DNA from: JAEUOS01 sp964470865
GTDB taxonomy: Bacteria > Pseudomonadota > Gammaproteobacteria > Burkholderiales > JAEUOS01
DNA length: 6,782 bases
Assembly: GCA_964470865.1 (NCBI GenBank)
Contig: CAYYFR010000275.1
Location: 1-6,782 of the forward strand
Direction: 5' to 3'
Position numbers and translations under genes: made by a program. The notes under the pieces are model-generated. The model did no database searches and was not told the DNA's origin. It saw nothing but the letters and a program-made list of their open reading frames with translations. Shown piece after piece: positions 1 to 6,040 of this stretch (its first letter is position 1; each line of letters starts with the position of its first letter).

Positions 1-883
1 CCGCGGGCGCCATGAACACCAGGGAGTTGTAGCCCTTGGCGCCATCGCCCGCGGGGCGCACATCGGGCTCGGCGCCCGACCACCACACGCCGTACATCTT
101 CTCGCGCGGGTAACCCACGGCCACCGCCTCCTTGATCGAGGTCGAATTCATCACGCCCCAGCCCCACAGAAACACGTAGTCGGGCCGGTTCTGGCGCACT
201 TGCAGCCAGGTGGCCTTCTGCTCGATCCCAGGGTGAGTCACGGGAAGGAGTTGCAACTCAAAGCCGTGCATCTTGACGCGCTCTTGCAACAGGGCGATGG
301 GCTCCTTGCCGTACGGCGAGTCGTGGTAAACAAGCGCGATCTTCTTGCCCTTCAACTTGTCCAGACCGCCTTCCTTCTTGCCGATGTGCTGGATCAGCAT
401 GTCGGCGGCGCCCCAGTAGGTGCCGCCCAAGGGGAAGTTCCACTTGAATACCTGGCCGTCGACCGAATCGGAGCGCCCGTAGCCGGCGGTGACGATGGGG
501 ATCTTGTCGACGAAGGACTTGTCTGTGAGCGCAAAGGTGATGCCGGTCGAGAGCGGATGGAACAGGGTCGCTCCGGTCGGGCCCTTGCCTTTCAGGCGCT
601 CGTAGCACTCGACGCCGCGGTCGGTTGCGTAACCGGTTTCGCATTCCTCGTACGTGATCTTGATGCCATTGATGCCGCCGTCGCGCGCGTTGACCAGTTT
701 GAGGTAGTCGACATAGCCGTTGGCGAAGGGCACGCCGTTGGGCGCATAGACACCGGTGCGATAGACCAGCACCGGAAAGAATTGCTCTTTGGCCTGGGCG
801 AAGGCCGCCGTGGTCGGCGCCAGGGCGCCGCCGAGCGTGGCGGCGACTGCCGCCAGTGCCAGGATGGACGTGCGTGTTTTCAT
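1..883 (-). CDS. Periplasmic substrate-binding protein of a LivK-type ABC transporter (3' end cut by window edge)
   Basis: The reading frame opens at the ATG at 883-881 and stays open to the window edge, giving 294 residues with no stop. Proteins of this family usually run to about 380-430 residues, so roughly the last quarter lies outside. Residues 1-31 form a Sec signal peptide: MKTRTS, a hydrophobic run (ILALAAVAATLGGALA), then AFAQA with likely cleavage before K32. The mature part starts with a segment typical of type I periplasmic binding proteins (VPFANGYVDYLKLVN, then DGGINGIKI at 68-76), and a second-lobe strand, KKIALVYHDSPYGKE, is at 180-194. It should bind the solute in the periplasm and deliver it to LivH/LivM. 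C81 and C93 could form a disulfide. AAGGAG sits 5 nt before the start codon, which supports the start. It is the fifth gene of the leftward operon, 89 nt after livM. The ligand cannot be read from sequence; the neighbouring ligase argues for a carboxylic acid. Family is secure, specificity unknown. Confidence 0.93.
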   Translation of the reverse strand, partial: MKTRTSILALAAVAATLGGALAPTTAAFAQAKEQFFPVLVYRTGVYAPNGVPFANGYVDYLKLVNARDGGINGIKITYEECETGYATDRGVECYERLKGKGPTGATLFHPLSTGITFALTDKSFVDKIPIVTAGYGRSDSVDGQVFKWNFPLGGTYWGAADMLIQHIGKKEGGLDKLKGKKIALVYHDSPYGKEPIALLQERVKMHGFELQLLPVTHPGIEQKATWLQVRQNRPDYVFLWGWGVMNSTSIKEAVAVGYPREKMYGVWWSGAEPDVRPAGDGAKGYNSLVFMAPA

Positions 884-888
884 GCTGT

Positions 889-894
889 CTCCTT
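889..894 (-). promoter_or_regulatory. Ribosome binding site of the binding-protein gene
   Basis: On the minus strand AAGGAG lies 5 nt before the ATG at 883. It is the strongest Shine-Dalgarno sequence in the operon, which fits the usual need for more binding protein than membrane components. It fixes the start at 883 rather than in the other minus-strand frame that is open from 935 to 258. Confidence 0.8.
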
Positions 895-897
895 GGG

Positions 898-911
898 TTG
901 ATGCGAATCAA
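898..911. promoter_or_regulatory. Exact FNR/ANR-type box, TTGAT-N4-ATCAA
   Basis: The plus strand reads TTGATGCGAATCAA, a perfect match to the FNR/ANR consensus. It lies in the livM-binding protein gap, with its left edge 3 nt from the Shine-Dalgarno sequence and its right edge 5 nt from a stem-loop. Its centre is about 21 nt upstream of the start codon. A promoter activated from the usual -41.5 position would therefore start transcription inside the coding region. If bound, the site would more naturally repress or block passage than activate. The same palindrome could instead fold in RNA as a 5-bp stem with a UCGC loop. Sequence match is certain; function is inferred. Confidence 0.5.
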
Positions 912-916
912 ACAAA

Positions 917-949
917 TCCGGCGAAGTGTGAGCAAAACACTTTACCGGA
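917..949 (-). terminator. Stem-loop between livM and the binding-protein gene; possible leaky terminator or processing hairpin
   Basis: In the minus-strand transcript TCCGG (949-945) pairs with CCGGA (921-917), and inside it AAGTGT (942-937) pairs with ACACTT (929-924). A 2x2 internal loop separates the stems and the terminal loop has 7 nt. The stem is followed by TTTGTTTG, an interrupted T-rich tract. There is no T tract on the plus-strand side, so the element is oriented with the operon. It could terminate a fraction of transcripts, or act as a 5' stabilising or 3' protecting hairpin that gives the binding protein an mRNA level of its own. The imperfect T tract argues against a strong terminator. 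Confidence 0.45.
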
Positions 950-972
950 ACGGGCGATATTGGTGCAGACCC

Positions 973-2049
973 TTAGTGGGGGAACGGCCACAGGCGCAGC
1001 TTTTCCTTGCCGATGGACCACAGGCGCGCCAGGCCCAGCGGTTCGACCACCAGGAAAAAGATGATCAACGCGCCGAAAATCATGAATTCGAGGTGGGACG
1101 CGAACGCCGTGCTGAAGTTCATTCCGACCCAGCGCCCCATGACCGGCAACACCTGGTTGAGGGTGATGGGCAACAGGACGATGAAGGCCGCGCCGATGAA
1201 GCTGCCGAGAATGGAGCCCATGCCGCCGATGATGATCATGAACAGGAGGTTGAGCGAGAAATTGATCGAAAACGCCGCCGGCTCCCACGAGCCCAGGTGC
1301 ACGAAGCCCCACAGCGCCCCGGCCACGCCGGCGTAAAAGGCGCTTACCGCGAAGGCCGACAGCTTGGCGTGGACCGGGCGTATGCCTATGACCTCGGCGG
1401 CGACGTCCATGTCGCGCATTGCCATCCACGAGCGGCCGATGTGGCCGCGCACCAGGTTCTTGGCCATGAGCGCGAAGACGATCACGATCGCCAGCACCAT
1501 GAGGTATTTTTCGACCGGCGTGTTGACCGTCCAGCCCAGCATGTCGATCTGCGCGGTCGACACCGAACCGGACGGCGAATAGTTGGTGAACCATTTGACC
1601 CGTGCGAACACCCAGTCGATGAAGAATTGCGCCGCCAGCGTCGCCACGCCCAGGTACAGGCCCTTGATCTGCAGCGAAGGCAGGCCGAACACGGTGCCGA
1701 TGAGCGCAGAGATGAAGCCCGCGAGCACCAGCACGACGATGAAATTGAGCTGGGGAAAATGCACCACCAGGTTGTAGGCCGCATAGGCCCCGACCGACAT
1801 GAACGCGGCGTGGCCCAGCGAAATCTGGCCGCAATACCCGACCAGGAGGTTGAGCCCGATCGCCGCCAGGGAGACGATGAGGAAAGGAATCAGGATGGCG
1901 CGGAACATGTAGTCCGACGCCAGGTAAGGTACCGCCAGGAAGGCAAAGGCAATCAGAGCGAAGATGAACCAGCGGTCCTGGCGGATACCCAGGAGTTGCT
2001 GGTCTTCCCGATAGCTGGATTTGAACTGGCCGTTTTCGCGATAGAACAT
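973..2049 (-). CDS. livM: LivM-type inner-membrane permease of a branched-chain amino acid-family ABC transporter
   Basis: A 358-residue polytopic membrane protein that should form half of the translocation channel with LivH. Residues 1-26 are a hydrophilic, probably cytoplasmic leader (MFYRENGQFKSSYREDQQ), followed by about eight or nine hydrophobic segments between 29 and 342. The LivM signature GYCGQISLGHAAFMSVGAY is at 71-89. The cytoplasmic loop that contacts the ATPases is at about 205-244, with GRSWMAMRDMDVAAEVIGI followed by AFYAGVAG. IIGGMGSILGSFIGAA at 273-288 is another conserved family segment. The protein ends with a short basic tail. The start is 13 nt after the livH stop; the Shine-Dalgarno is weak (AAAAGG, 9 nt away), so translation probably relies partly on re-initiation from livH. 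The gene symbol reflects family membership; the real substrate need not be an amino acid. Confidence 0.93.
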   Translation of the reverse strand: MFYRENGQFKSSYREDQQLLGIRQDRWFIFALIAFAFLAVPYLASDYMFRAILIPFLIVSLAAIGLNLLVGYCGQISLGHAAFMSVGAYAAYNLVVHFPQLNFIVVLVLAGFISALIGTVFGLPSLQIKGLYLGVATLAAQFFIDWVFARVKWFTNYSPSGSVSTAQIDMLGWTVNTPVEKYLMVLAIVIVFALMAKNLVRGHIGRSWMAMRDMDVAAEVIGIRPVHAKLSAFAVSAFYAGVAGALWGFVHLGSWEPAAFSINFSLNLLFMIIIGGMGSILGSFIGAAFIVLLPITLNQVLPVMGRWVGMNFSTAFASHLEFMIFGALIIFFLVVEPLGLARLWSIGKEKLRLWPFPH

Positions 2050-2062
2050 GGTGTGGAGCCTT

Positions 2063-3100
2063 TTACACGCGGTCGATGTGCTTCTCGCCGAACAATCCCT
2101 CGGGCCTGACCATCAGGAACAGGAGCGCGAGCACATAGGCGAACCAGTTTTCGATGCCGCCGCCGGCTAGGTCCCACAGCTTGACAAGAGGCGGGCCGAG
2201 AAACACCTCGGACATCTTCTCCCCCACGCCGATGATGAGCCCGCCGATGATGGCGCCCGGAATGGACGTGAAACCGCCCAGGATCACCACCGGCAGCGCC
2301 TTGAGCGCCAGTTGCGCAATCGAGAACTGCACCCCGAGTTTGCTGCCCCACACCATGCCGGCCACCAGCGCGACGAACCCCGCCACCGACCAGACGATCA
2401 CCCAGATGCGGTTCAGCGGAATGCCGATGGACTGCGCCGCCTGGTGGTCGTCGGCCACCGCGCGCAGGGCGCGCCCGGTGGCGGTCTTCTGGAAGAACAG
2501 CGCCAGGAGAATCACCAGCGCCGTGGCGATCACCGTTGCCACCAGGTCTTCCTTGCTGATCAATATGCCGCCCTGGAACACAGATGGCAGGATGAAGGTG
2601 GGGTCCTTGGAAATGCCAAGGTTGATCGCGTAGATGTTGCTGCCCCAGATGGTTTGACCGAAGCCGTCGAGAAAGAAGGTGACGCCCAGGGTCGCCATCA
2701 GGAGCGCCACCGGGTCCTGCGCGACCAGCGGGCGCAGGACGACTCGCTCGATCACCCAGGCGACGGCGACCATGATGCCGGCGGCGAGCACAAAGGCCAG
2801 CGCGAGCGCCGGATAGCCTGCGGGAATGCCGATCCATCCGGGCAGCCATTCGGCCAGGCGCGCGAGCGCGAGCGCGGCGAACAGCACCATCGCGCCCTGC
2901 GCGAAATTGAATACGCCCGAGGCCTTGAATATGAGCACGAATCCCAGCGCCACCAGGGAATAGAGCACGCCGGCCATGAGGCCGCCCAACAGGACCTCGA
3001 TGTAAAAACCCGGCGCGCTGCCGGTAAACAAGGGCGCCAGCAGCCCGGCTGCCAGCACCGCGCCAAGGGCTGCGATCGGCCCGTTCTTTTTCGCTGCCAT
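2063..3100 (-). CDS. livH: LivH-type inner-membrane permease of a branched-chain amino acid-family ABC transporter
   Basis: A 345-residue membrane protein, the partner of LivM in the channel. After a short basic start (MAAKKNG) come about eight hydrophobic segments. Family hallmarks are GVLYSLVALGFVLIFKASG at 44-62, running into VFNFAQGAM at 63-71; the ATPase-contacting loop RALRAVADDHQAAQSIGI at 210-227, followed by VAGFVALVAGM at 239-249; LPVVILGGFTSIPGAIIGG at 269-287; and VRPEGLFGE at 331-339 near the C-terminus. The ATG at 3100 was chosen because AGAGGA precedes it by 9 nt and because the frame further upstream, open to 3313, reads as arginine/histidine-rich sequence antiparallel to nothing conserved and lies over the end of livG. 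It starts 17 nt after the livG stop. The length is somewhat above the roughly 290-310 typical of LivH proteins, mostly from extra N-terminal and mid-protein residues. Confidence 0.93.
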   Translation of the reverse strand: MAAKKNGPIAALGAVLAAGLLAPLFTGSAPGFYIEVLLGGLMAGVLYSLVALGFVLIFKASGVFNFAQGAMVLFAALALARLAEWLPGWIGIPAGYPALALAFVLAAGIMVAVAWVIERVVLRPLVAQDPVALLMATLGVTFFLDGFGQTIWGSNIYAINLGISKDPTFILPSVFQGGILISKEDLVATVIATALVILLALFFQKTATGRALRAVADDHQAAQSIGIPLNRIWVIVWSVAGFVALVAGMVWGSKLGVQFSIAQLALKALPVVILGGFTSIPGAIIGGLIIGVGEKMSEVFLGPPLVKLWDLAGGGIENWFAYVLALLFLMVRPEGLFGEKHIDRV

Positions 3101-3117
3101 GGATTTCGATCCTCTAC

Positions 3118-3903
3118 TTAGTGGCTTTCGCCGAGGTAGGCCTTGATGACTTCGGGGTTGCTGCGCACTTCGTCGGGTGTGCCATCGCCGATCTTGCTGC
3201 CGTAATCGAGGACGACGACGCGGTCGGAAATGTCCATCACCACGCTCATGTCGTGCTCGATCAAGACGATGGTGGTGCCGAATTCGTCGTTGATGTCGAG
3301 GACGAAGCGGCACATGTCCTGCTTTTCTTCCATGTTCATGCCGGCCATCGGCTCGTCGAGCAGCAACAGGCGCGGCTCGCCGGCGAGCGCGCGCCCGAGG
3401 TCGACGCGCTTCTGCAGGCCGTAGGGCAGGCGCCCCACCGGCGTCTTGCGGTAGGCCTGGATCTCGAGAAAATCGATGATGTGCTCGACGAACTTGCGCT
3501 CGCGCACCTCTTCGGCGCGCGCCGGACCGAGATGTAAGGCCTGTGCAAGGAGGCCGGTCTTCATCTTGAGGTTGCGCCCGGTCATGAGGTTGTCGATCAC
3601 GCTCATGCCCTTGAACAGCGCCAGGTTCTGGAAGGTGCGGCCGATGCCGCTTTCGGCCGCGTGATGCGTGTTCATGTCGCTGCGCACCTCGCCCAGGAAC
3701 GCGATCTCGCCCCCTTGCGGGTGATAGACGCCGTTGATGCAGTTGAGCATCGAGCTTTTTCCCGCGCCATTGGGGCCGATGATGGCGCGCACCTCGTGCT
3801 CGCGCACATCGAACGAAATATTCTGCAAGGCCTTGACGCCGCCGAACGAGAGGGAAATGTTGCGAACGTCGAGAATGACTTCGCCAATGTCGCGCTCGCT
3901 CAT
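3118..3903 (-). CDS. livG: LivG-type ABC transporter ATP-binding protein
   Basis: A 261-residue cytoplasmic ATPase with every key ABC motif in order: Walker A GPNGAGKSS at 43-51 (K49), Q-loop RTFQN with Q92, signature region LPYGLQKRVDLGRAL at 159-173, Walker B LLLLDEP at 179-185 with catalytic E184, D-loop AGMN at 187-190, and H-loop H217 in LIEHDMS. The signature is YGLQKR where LSGGQ is the textbook form; YGxQ variants are normal in the LivG/LivF group. The C-terminal end GTPDEVRSNPEVIKAYLGE is also typical of the group. The protein should power the LivH/LivM channel together with a LivF partner that is not in this window. Its ATG shares one base with the TGA of the upstream ligase (TGATG), and GGAAGG lies 7 nt before it inside the ligase gene, indicating translational coupling. 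Confidence 0.96.
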   Translation of the reverse strand: MSERDIGEVILDVRNISLSFGGVKALQNISFDVREHEVRAIIGPNGAGKSSMLNCINGVYHPQGGEIAFLGEVRSDMNTHHAAESGIGRTFQNLALFKGMSVIDNLMTGRNLKMKTGLLAQALHLGPARAEEVRERKFVEHIIDFLEIQAYRKTPVGRLPYGLQKRVDLGRALAGEPRLLLLDEPMAGMNMEEKQDMCRFVLDINDEFGTTIVLIEHDMSVVMDISDRVVVLDYGSKIGDGTPDEVRSNPEVIKAYLGESH

Positions 3904-5858
3904 CAGGCCGCCTTCCGGGACGCGGGAAAGGTTTTCGCGTCCATGATTTTCAAGGTCGCGCTGACCTCACCGGTGCGACCGTCCTCGAACTTGACCTGGG
4001 TCTTTACGTACTGCTCGCTCTTGCCGCCGTACAGCGCATCGACCAGGGTGGAAAATTTCTCGCCGACGAATCCGCGTCGCACCTTGGAGGTACGCGTCAA
4101 TTCGCCGTCGTCGGCGTCGAGTTCCTTGTGCAGGATGAGGAAACGCCGGATTTGCGAATCGGCCAGCTTTTCCTCCTGCGCGAGATCCGCATTGACCTTC
4201 TCGACGCAGTCGCGAATCAGTTCAAAGACCGCGGCCTGGCCGGCGAGGTCGACATAGCCGCTGTAACTCAAGCCGCGCTTCTCGGCCCAGTTGCCCACCG
4301 CTTCCATCTCGATGTTGATGAGCGCGCATACCATCTCGCGCCGATCGCCCAGCGCCACCGCTTCCTTGATGAAAGGAAAGAACTTGAGCTTGTTCTCGAT
4401 GTACTTGGGCGCGAACATGGCGCCATTGGCGAGCTGGCCCACATCCTTGGCGCGATCGATGATGCGCAGGTGCCCCTGCGCGTCCAGAAAACCGGCGTCG
4501 CCGCTGTGATACCACCCATCGTTGGTCAGCACTTCGGCGGTGGCGCCCGGGTTCTTGTAATACTCCTTGAGCAGCCCCGGCGACTTGATCATCAGTTCGC
4601 CGTTTTCCGCGATCTTCAATTCCACTCCGACCAGCGGCGGCCCGACCGTGTCGGCGCTGACCTGGCCGTCGGGCTGCACGCAAACAAACACCGCCGTTTC
4701 GGTGGAGCCGTAGAGTTGCTTCAGGTTGATGCCCAGCGAACGATAAAAGCGGAACAGGTCGGGCCCGATGGCCTCGCCCGCGGTATAGGCCACGCGCACC
4801 CGACTCATGCCGAGCGCATTGCGCAGCGGCCCATAGGTGCACAAGTCGCCGAGCGCATACAGCACGCGATCGGTAAGCGATACCGGCGCCCCGTCGAGCA
4901 GGCGGCCGCCGACGCGCCCGGCCACGCCCATGAAATACTTGAACATGCCGCGCTTGACCTGGCCGGCATCCTCCATGCGGATGGTCACCGAGGTCAGCAG
5001 GTTTTCATACACCCGCGGCGGCGCGAAATAATAGGTCGGACCGATTTCGCGCATGTCGACGGTGACCGTGCCGGCGGCCTCCGGGCAATTGACGCAAAAG
5101 CCCGCGACCAGCGCCTGTGCGTAGGAAAAAATGTTCTGCCCGATCCACGCCGGCGGCAGGTAGGCCAGCACCTCCTCGGCATCGGTCAAACGCTCGAGTT
5201 CGCAGCCGGCGCGCGCGCGGTCGATCAGCGCGGCGTAGGTATGCACCACGCCTTTCGGATTACCGGTGGTGCCCGAGGTATAGAACATCGCAGCGGCGTC
5301 GCCCGGCTTGCCCTTGGCGACTTCGGCGTCGATGAACCCGGCGTTGGCGGCATCGAAATCGCGCCCGAGTTCCTTCAGGCGGGTAAGCGCCATCAACTCG
5401 GGCTGGGTGTAGTGTCGCAGGCCGCGCGGATCGTCATAAAAGATATGGGCGATCTGACCGGCCTGCTCCTTGATTTCCAGCACCTTGTCGACCTGCTCCT
5501 GATCCTCGACAATGGCGTGGCGAATCTCGGCATTCTGAAACACGTAGACCAGTTCAGGCGCGGTCGCATCCTGATACAGGCCGACCGGAATCGCGCCCAG
5601 CGATTGCGCCGCAGCCGTGGCCCAGGTCACCCAGGGCCGGTTGGCGCCGATGATCGCTACATGGTCGCCGCGCTTGAGACCCTGGGTGGCGAGCCCGCAG
5701 GCCAATGCGCGCACCTCGCCGGCCACCTGGCGCCAGTTCCACGTTTGCCAGATGCCGAGATCCTTTTCGCGGATGGCCGGCCGCTCCGCGCGCACCAGGA
5801 CGTGGTGCGCGAGCAGGCGCGGAAAGGTATCCGCAGTCGTCGGGGGCATGCCGTTCAT
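3903..5858 (-). CDS. AMP-forming acyl-CoA synthetase (long-chain fatty-acid-CoA ligase-like), first gene of the transporter operon
   Basis: A 651-residue member of the adenylate-forming family. It activates a carboxylic acid with ATP to an acyl-adenylate, then transfers it to CoA. Motifs: phosphate-binding YTSGTTGNPKGV at 193-204; YGSTE at 383-387; GWYHSGD at 448-454; hinge region RIIDRAKDVGQLANGAMFAP at 465-484; and catalytic lysine K592 in LTRTSKVRRG at 587-596. The length fits the FAA1/FadD15-type group (about 600-660) better than the shorter FadD or benzoate-CoA ligase types. The hinge replaces the usual glycine-rich TxGGKN stretch with QLANGAMFAP, which I associate with a subgroup encoded beside Liv-type transporters. 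The start at 5858 has GGAGA 7 nt upstream; extending the frame to 6095 adds 79 codons of non-conserved sequence through the control region. M4 (5849) is an alternative start. The protein is cytosolic or membrane-associated. Substrate is unknown: long-chain, aromatic or other acids are all possible. Confidence 0.92.
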   Translation of the reverse strand: MNGMPPTTADTFPRLLAHHVLVRAERPAIREKDLGIWQTWNWRQVAGEVRALACGLATQGLKRGDHVAIIGANRPWVTWATAAAQSLGAIPVGLYQDATAPELVYVFQNAEIRHAIVEDQEQVDKVLEIKEQAGQIAHIFYDDPRGLRHYTQPELMALTRLKELGRDFDAANAGFIDAEVAKGKPGDAAAMFYTSGTTGNPKGVVHTYAALIDRARAGCELERLTDAEEVLAYLPPAWIGQNIFSYAQALVAGFCVNCPEAAGTVTVDMREIGPTYYFAPPRVYENLLTSVTIRMEDAGQVKRGMFKYFMGVAGRVGGRLLDGAPVSLTDRVLYALGDLCTYGPLRNALGMSRVRVAYTAGEAIGPDLFRFYRSLGINLKQLYGSTETAVFVCVQPDGQVSADTVGPPLVGVELKIAENGELMIKSPGLLKEYYKNPGATAEVLTNDGWYHSGDAGFLDAQGHLRIIDRAKDVGQLANGAMFAPKYIENKLKFFPFIKEAVALGDRREMVCALINIEMEAVGNWAEKRGLSYSGYVDLAGQAAVFELIRDCVEKVNADLAQEEKLADSQIRRFLILHKELDADDGELTRTSKVRRGFVGEKFSTLVDALYGGKSEQYVKTQVKFEDGRTGEVSATLKIMDAKTFPASRKAA

Positions 5859-5890
5859 TACTTGTCTCCAGATCGCCGGTGCGCTTGCAG

Positions 5891-5910
5891 ATCGCGTCCG
5901 GACGTTCGAT
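5891..5910. promoter_or_regulatory. Dyad around the perfect palindrome CGTCCGGACG
   Basis: CGTCCGGACG at 5895-5904 is a perfect 10-bp palindrome. It is flanked by ATCG (5891-5894) on the left and CGAT (5907-5910) on the right, so the symmetry extends to about 20 bases with a 2-base offset on one side. It lies 33 nt upstream of the ligase start codon, downstream of the candidate -10 of that gene. It could be an operator in the untranslated leader or a hairpin in the mRNA. Short GC palindromes do occur by chance in DNA this GC-rich. Confidence 0.3.
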
Positions 5911-5931
5911 TGTGCCACTCTTGTGGGCGGC

Positions 5932-5941
5932 ATTCTATACT
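5932..5941. promoter_or_regulatory. Overlapping candidate -10 elements for the two divergent promoters
   Basis: On the plus strand TATACT (5936-5941) matches the sigma-70 -10 consensus at 5 of 6 positions and points toward the regulator gene. On the minus strand TAGAAT (5937-5932) also matches 5 of 6 and points toward the ligase. They share two base pairs, so RNA polymerase could hardly occupy both at once. Predicted leaders would be about 65 nt for the ligase and about 90 nt for a regulator start at 6041. Neither has a good -35 at normal spacing, so both assignments are tentative. Confidence 0.3.
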
Positions 5942-5951
5942 GGCATACCAG
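5940..5951. promoter_or_regulatory. Short dyad CTGGCATACCAG next to the candidate -10 elements
   Basis: CTGG and CCAG are inverted around CATA, with 10 of 12 positions symmetric. The dyad overlaps the end of the plus-strand TATACT. Its left arm, with flanking bases (ATACTGG, 5937-5943), recurs inverted as CCAGTAT at 6020-6026 just before the regulator coding region. The arrangement could be a pair of operator sites for autoregulation, but the arms are short. Confidence 0.25.
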
Positions 5952-6040
5952 CGCTTCCGGCCTGATCCCGGCGCCGAGTGAAACGCGCCAGGCTGCGACT
6001 GCATGGTATTGCGGCCAGCCCAGTATCATAGGGGCTGCCA

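Larger units (their letters stand above)
5859..6040. promoter_or_regulatory. Divergent control region between the ligase operon and the Crp/Fnr regulator gene
   Basis: These 182 bases must hold the promoters of both the leftward operon and the rightward regulator gene. If the regulator starts at 6101 the region is 242 bases. It contains two candidate -10 elements facing opposite ways, several short dyads, and the ligase Shine-Dalgarno (GGAGA, complement of 5865-5869). No convincing TTGACA-like -35 stands at a 16-18 base spacing from either -10, which would fit activator-dependent promoters. No exact FNR (TTGAT-N4-ATCAA) or CRP (TGTGA-N6-TCACA) site is present here. That both promoters lie here follows from the gene layout; the individual elements are uncertain. 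Confidence 0.6.

Noticed and set aside
258..935. A 225-codon minus-strand frame over the binding-protein gene
   Set aside because: It is out of frame with the signal-peptide-bearing protein that starts at 883 behind a strong Shine-Dalgarno, and its translation is Arg-rich low-information sequence.
856..2109. A 417-codon open frame on the plus strand opposite livM
   Set aside because: It is rich in Arg, His, Asp and Glu with no domain, and is the antisense shadow of a well-conserved permease.
2850..2880. GCGCGAG-type short tandem pattern in livH
   Set aside because: It is ordinary Ala/Leu/Arg codon use in a GC-rich membrane-protein gene and keeps the reading frame; not a structural repeat.
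3101..3313. A 71-codon N-terminal extension of LivH
   Set aside because: It overlaps the 3' end of livG out of frame, and the basic His/Arg-rich sequence does not look like a membrane-protein leader. The ATG at 3100 has its own Shine-Dalgarno.
5910..5925. Direct repeat TTGTG-N6-TTGTG resembling CRP-type half-sites
   Set aside because: The halves are direct rather than inverted and only 5 bases long; CCAC-N4-GTGG in the same place is equally short. Neither reaches a credible CRP or FNR site.
4128..5981. A 617-codon open frame on the plus strand opposite the ligase gene
   Set aside because: It lies wholly antisense to a gene with intact catalytic motifs, has no recognisable domain, and has the composition expected from the mirror frame of GC-biased codons.
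6024..6029. TATCAT as an alternative -10 for the regulator gene
   Set aside because: It matches 5 of 6 positions but has no -35, and would start transcription only about 5 nt before the GTG at 6041. It becomes plausible only if the ATG at 6101 is the real start.
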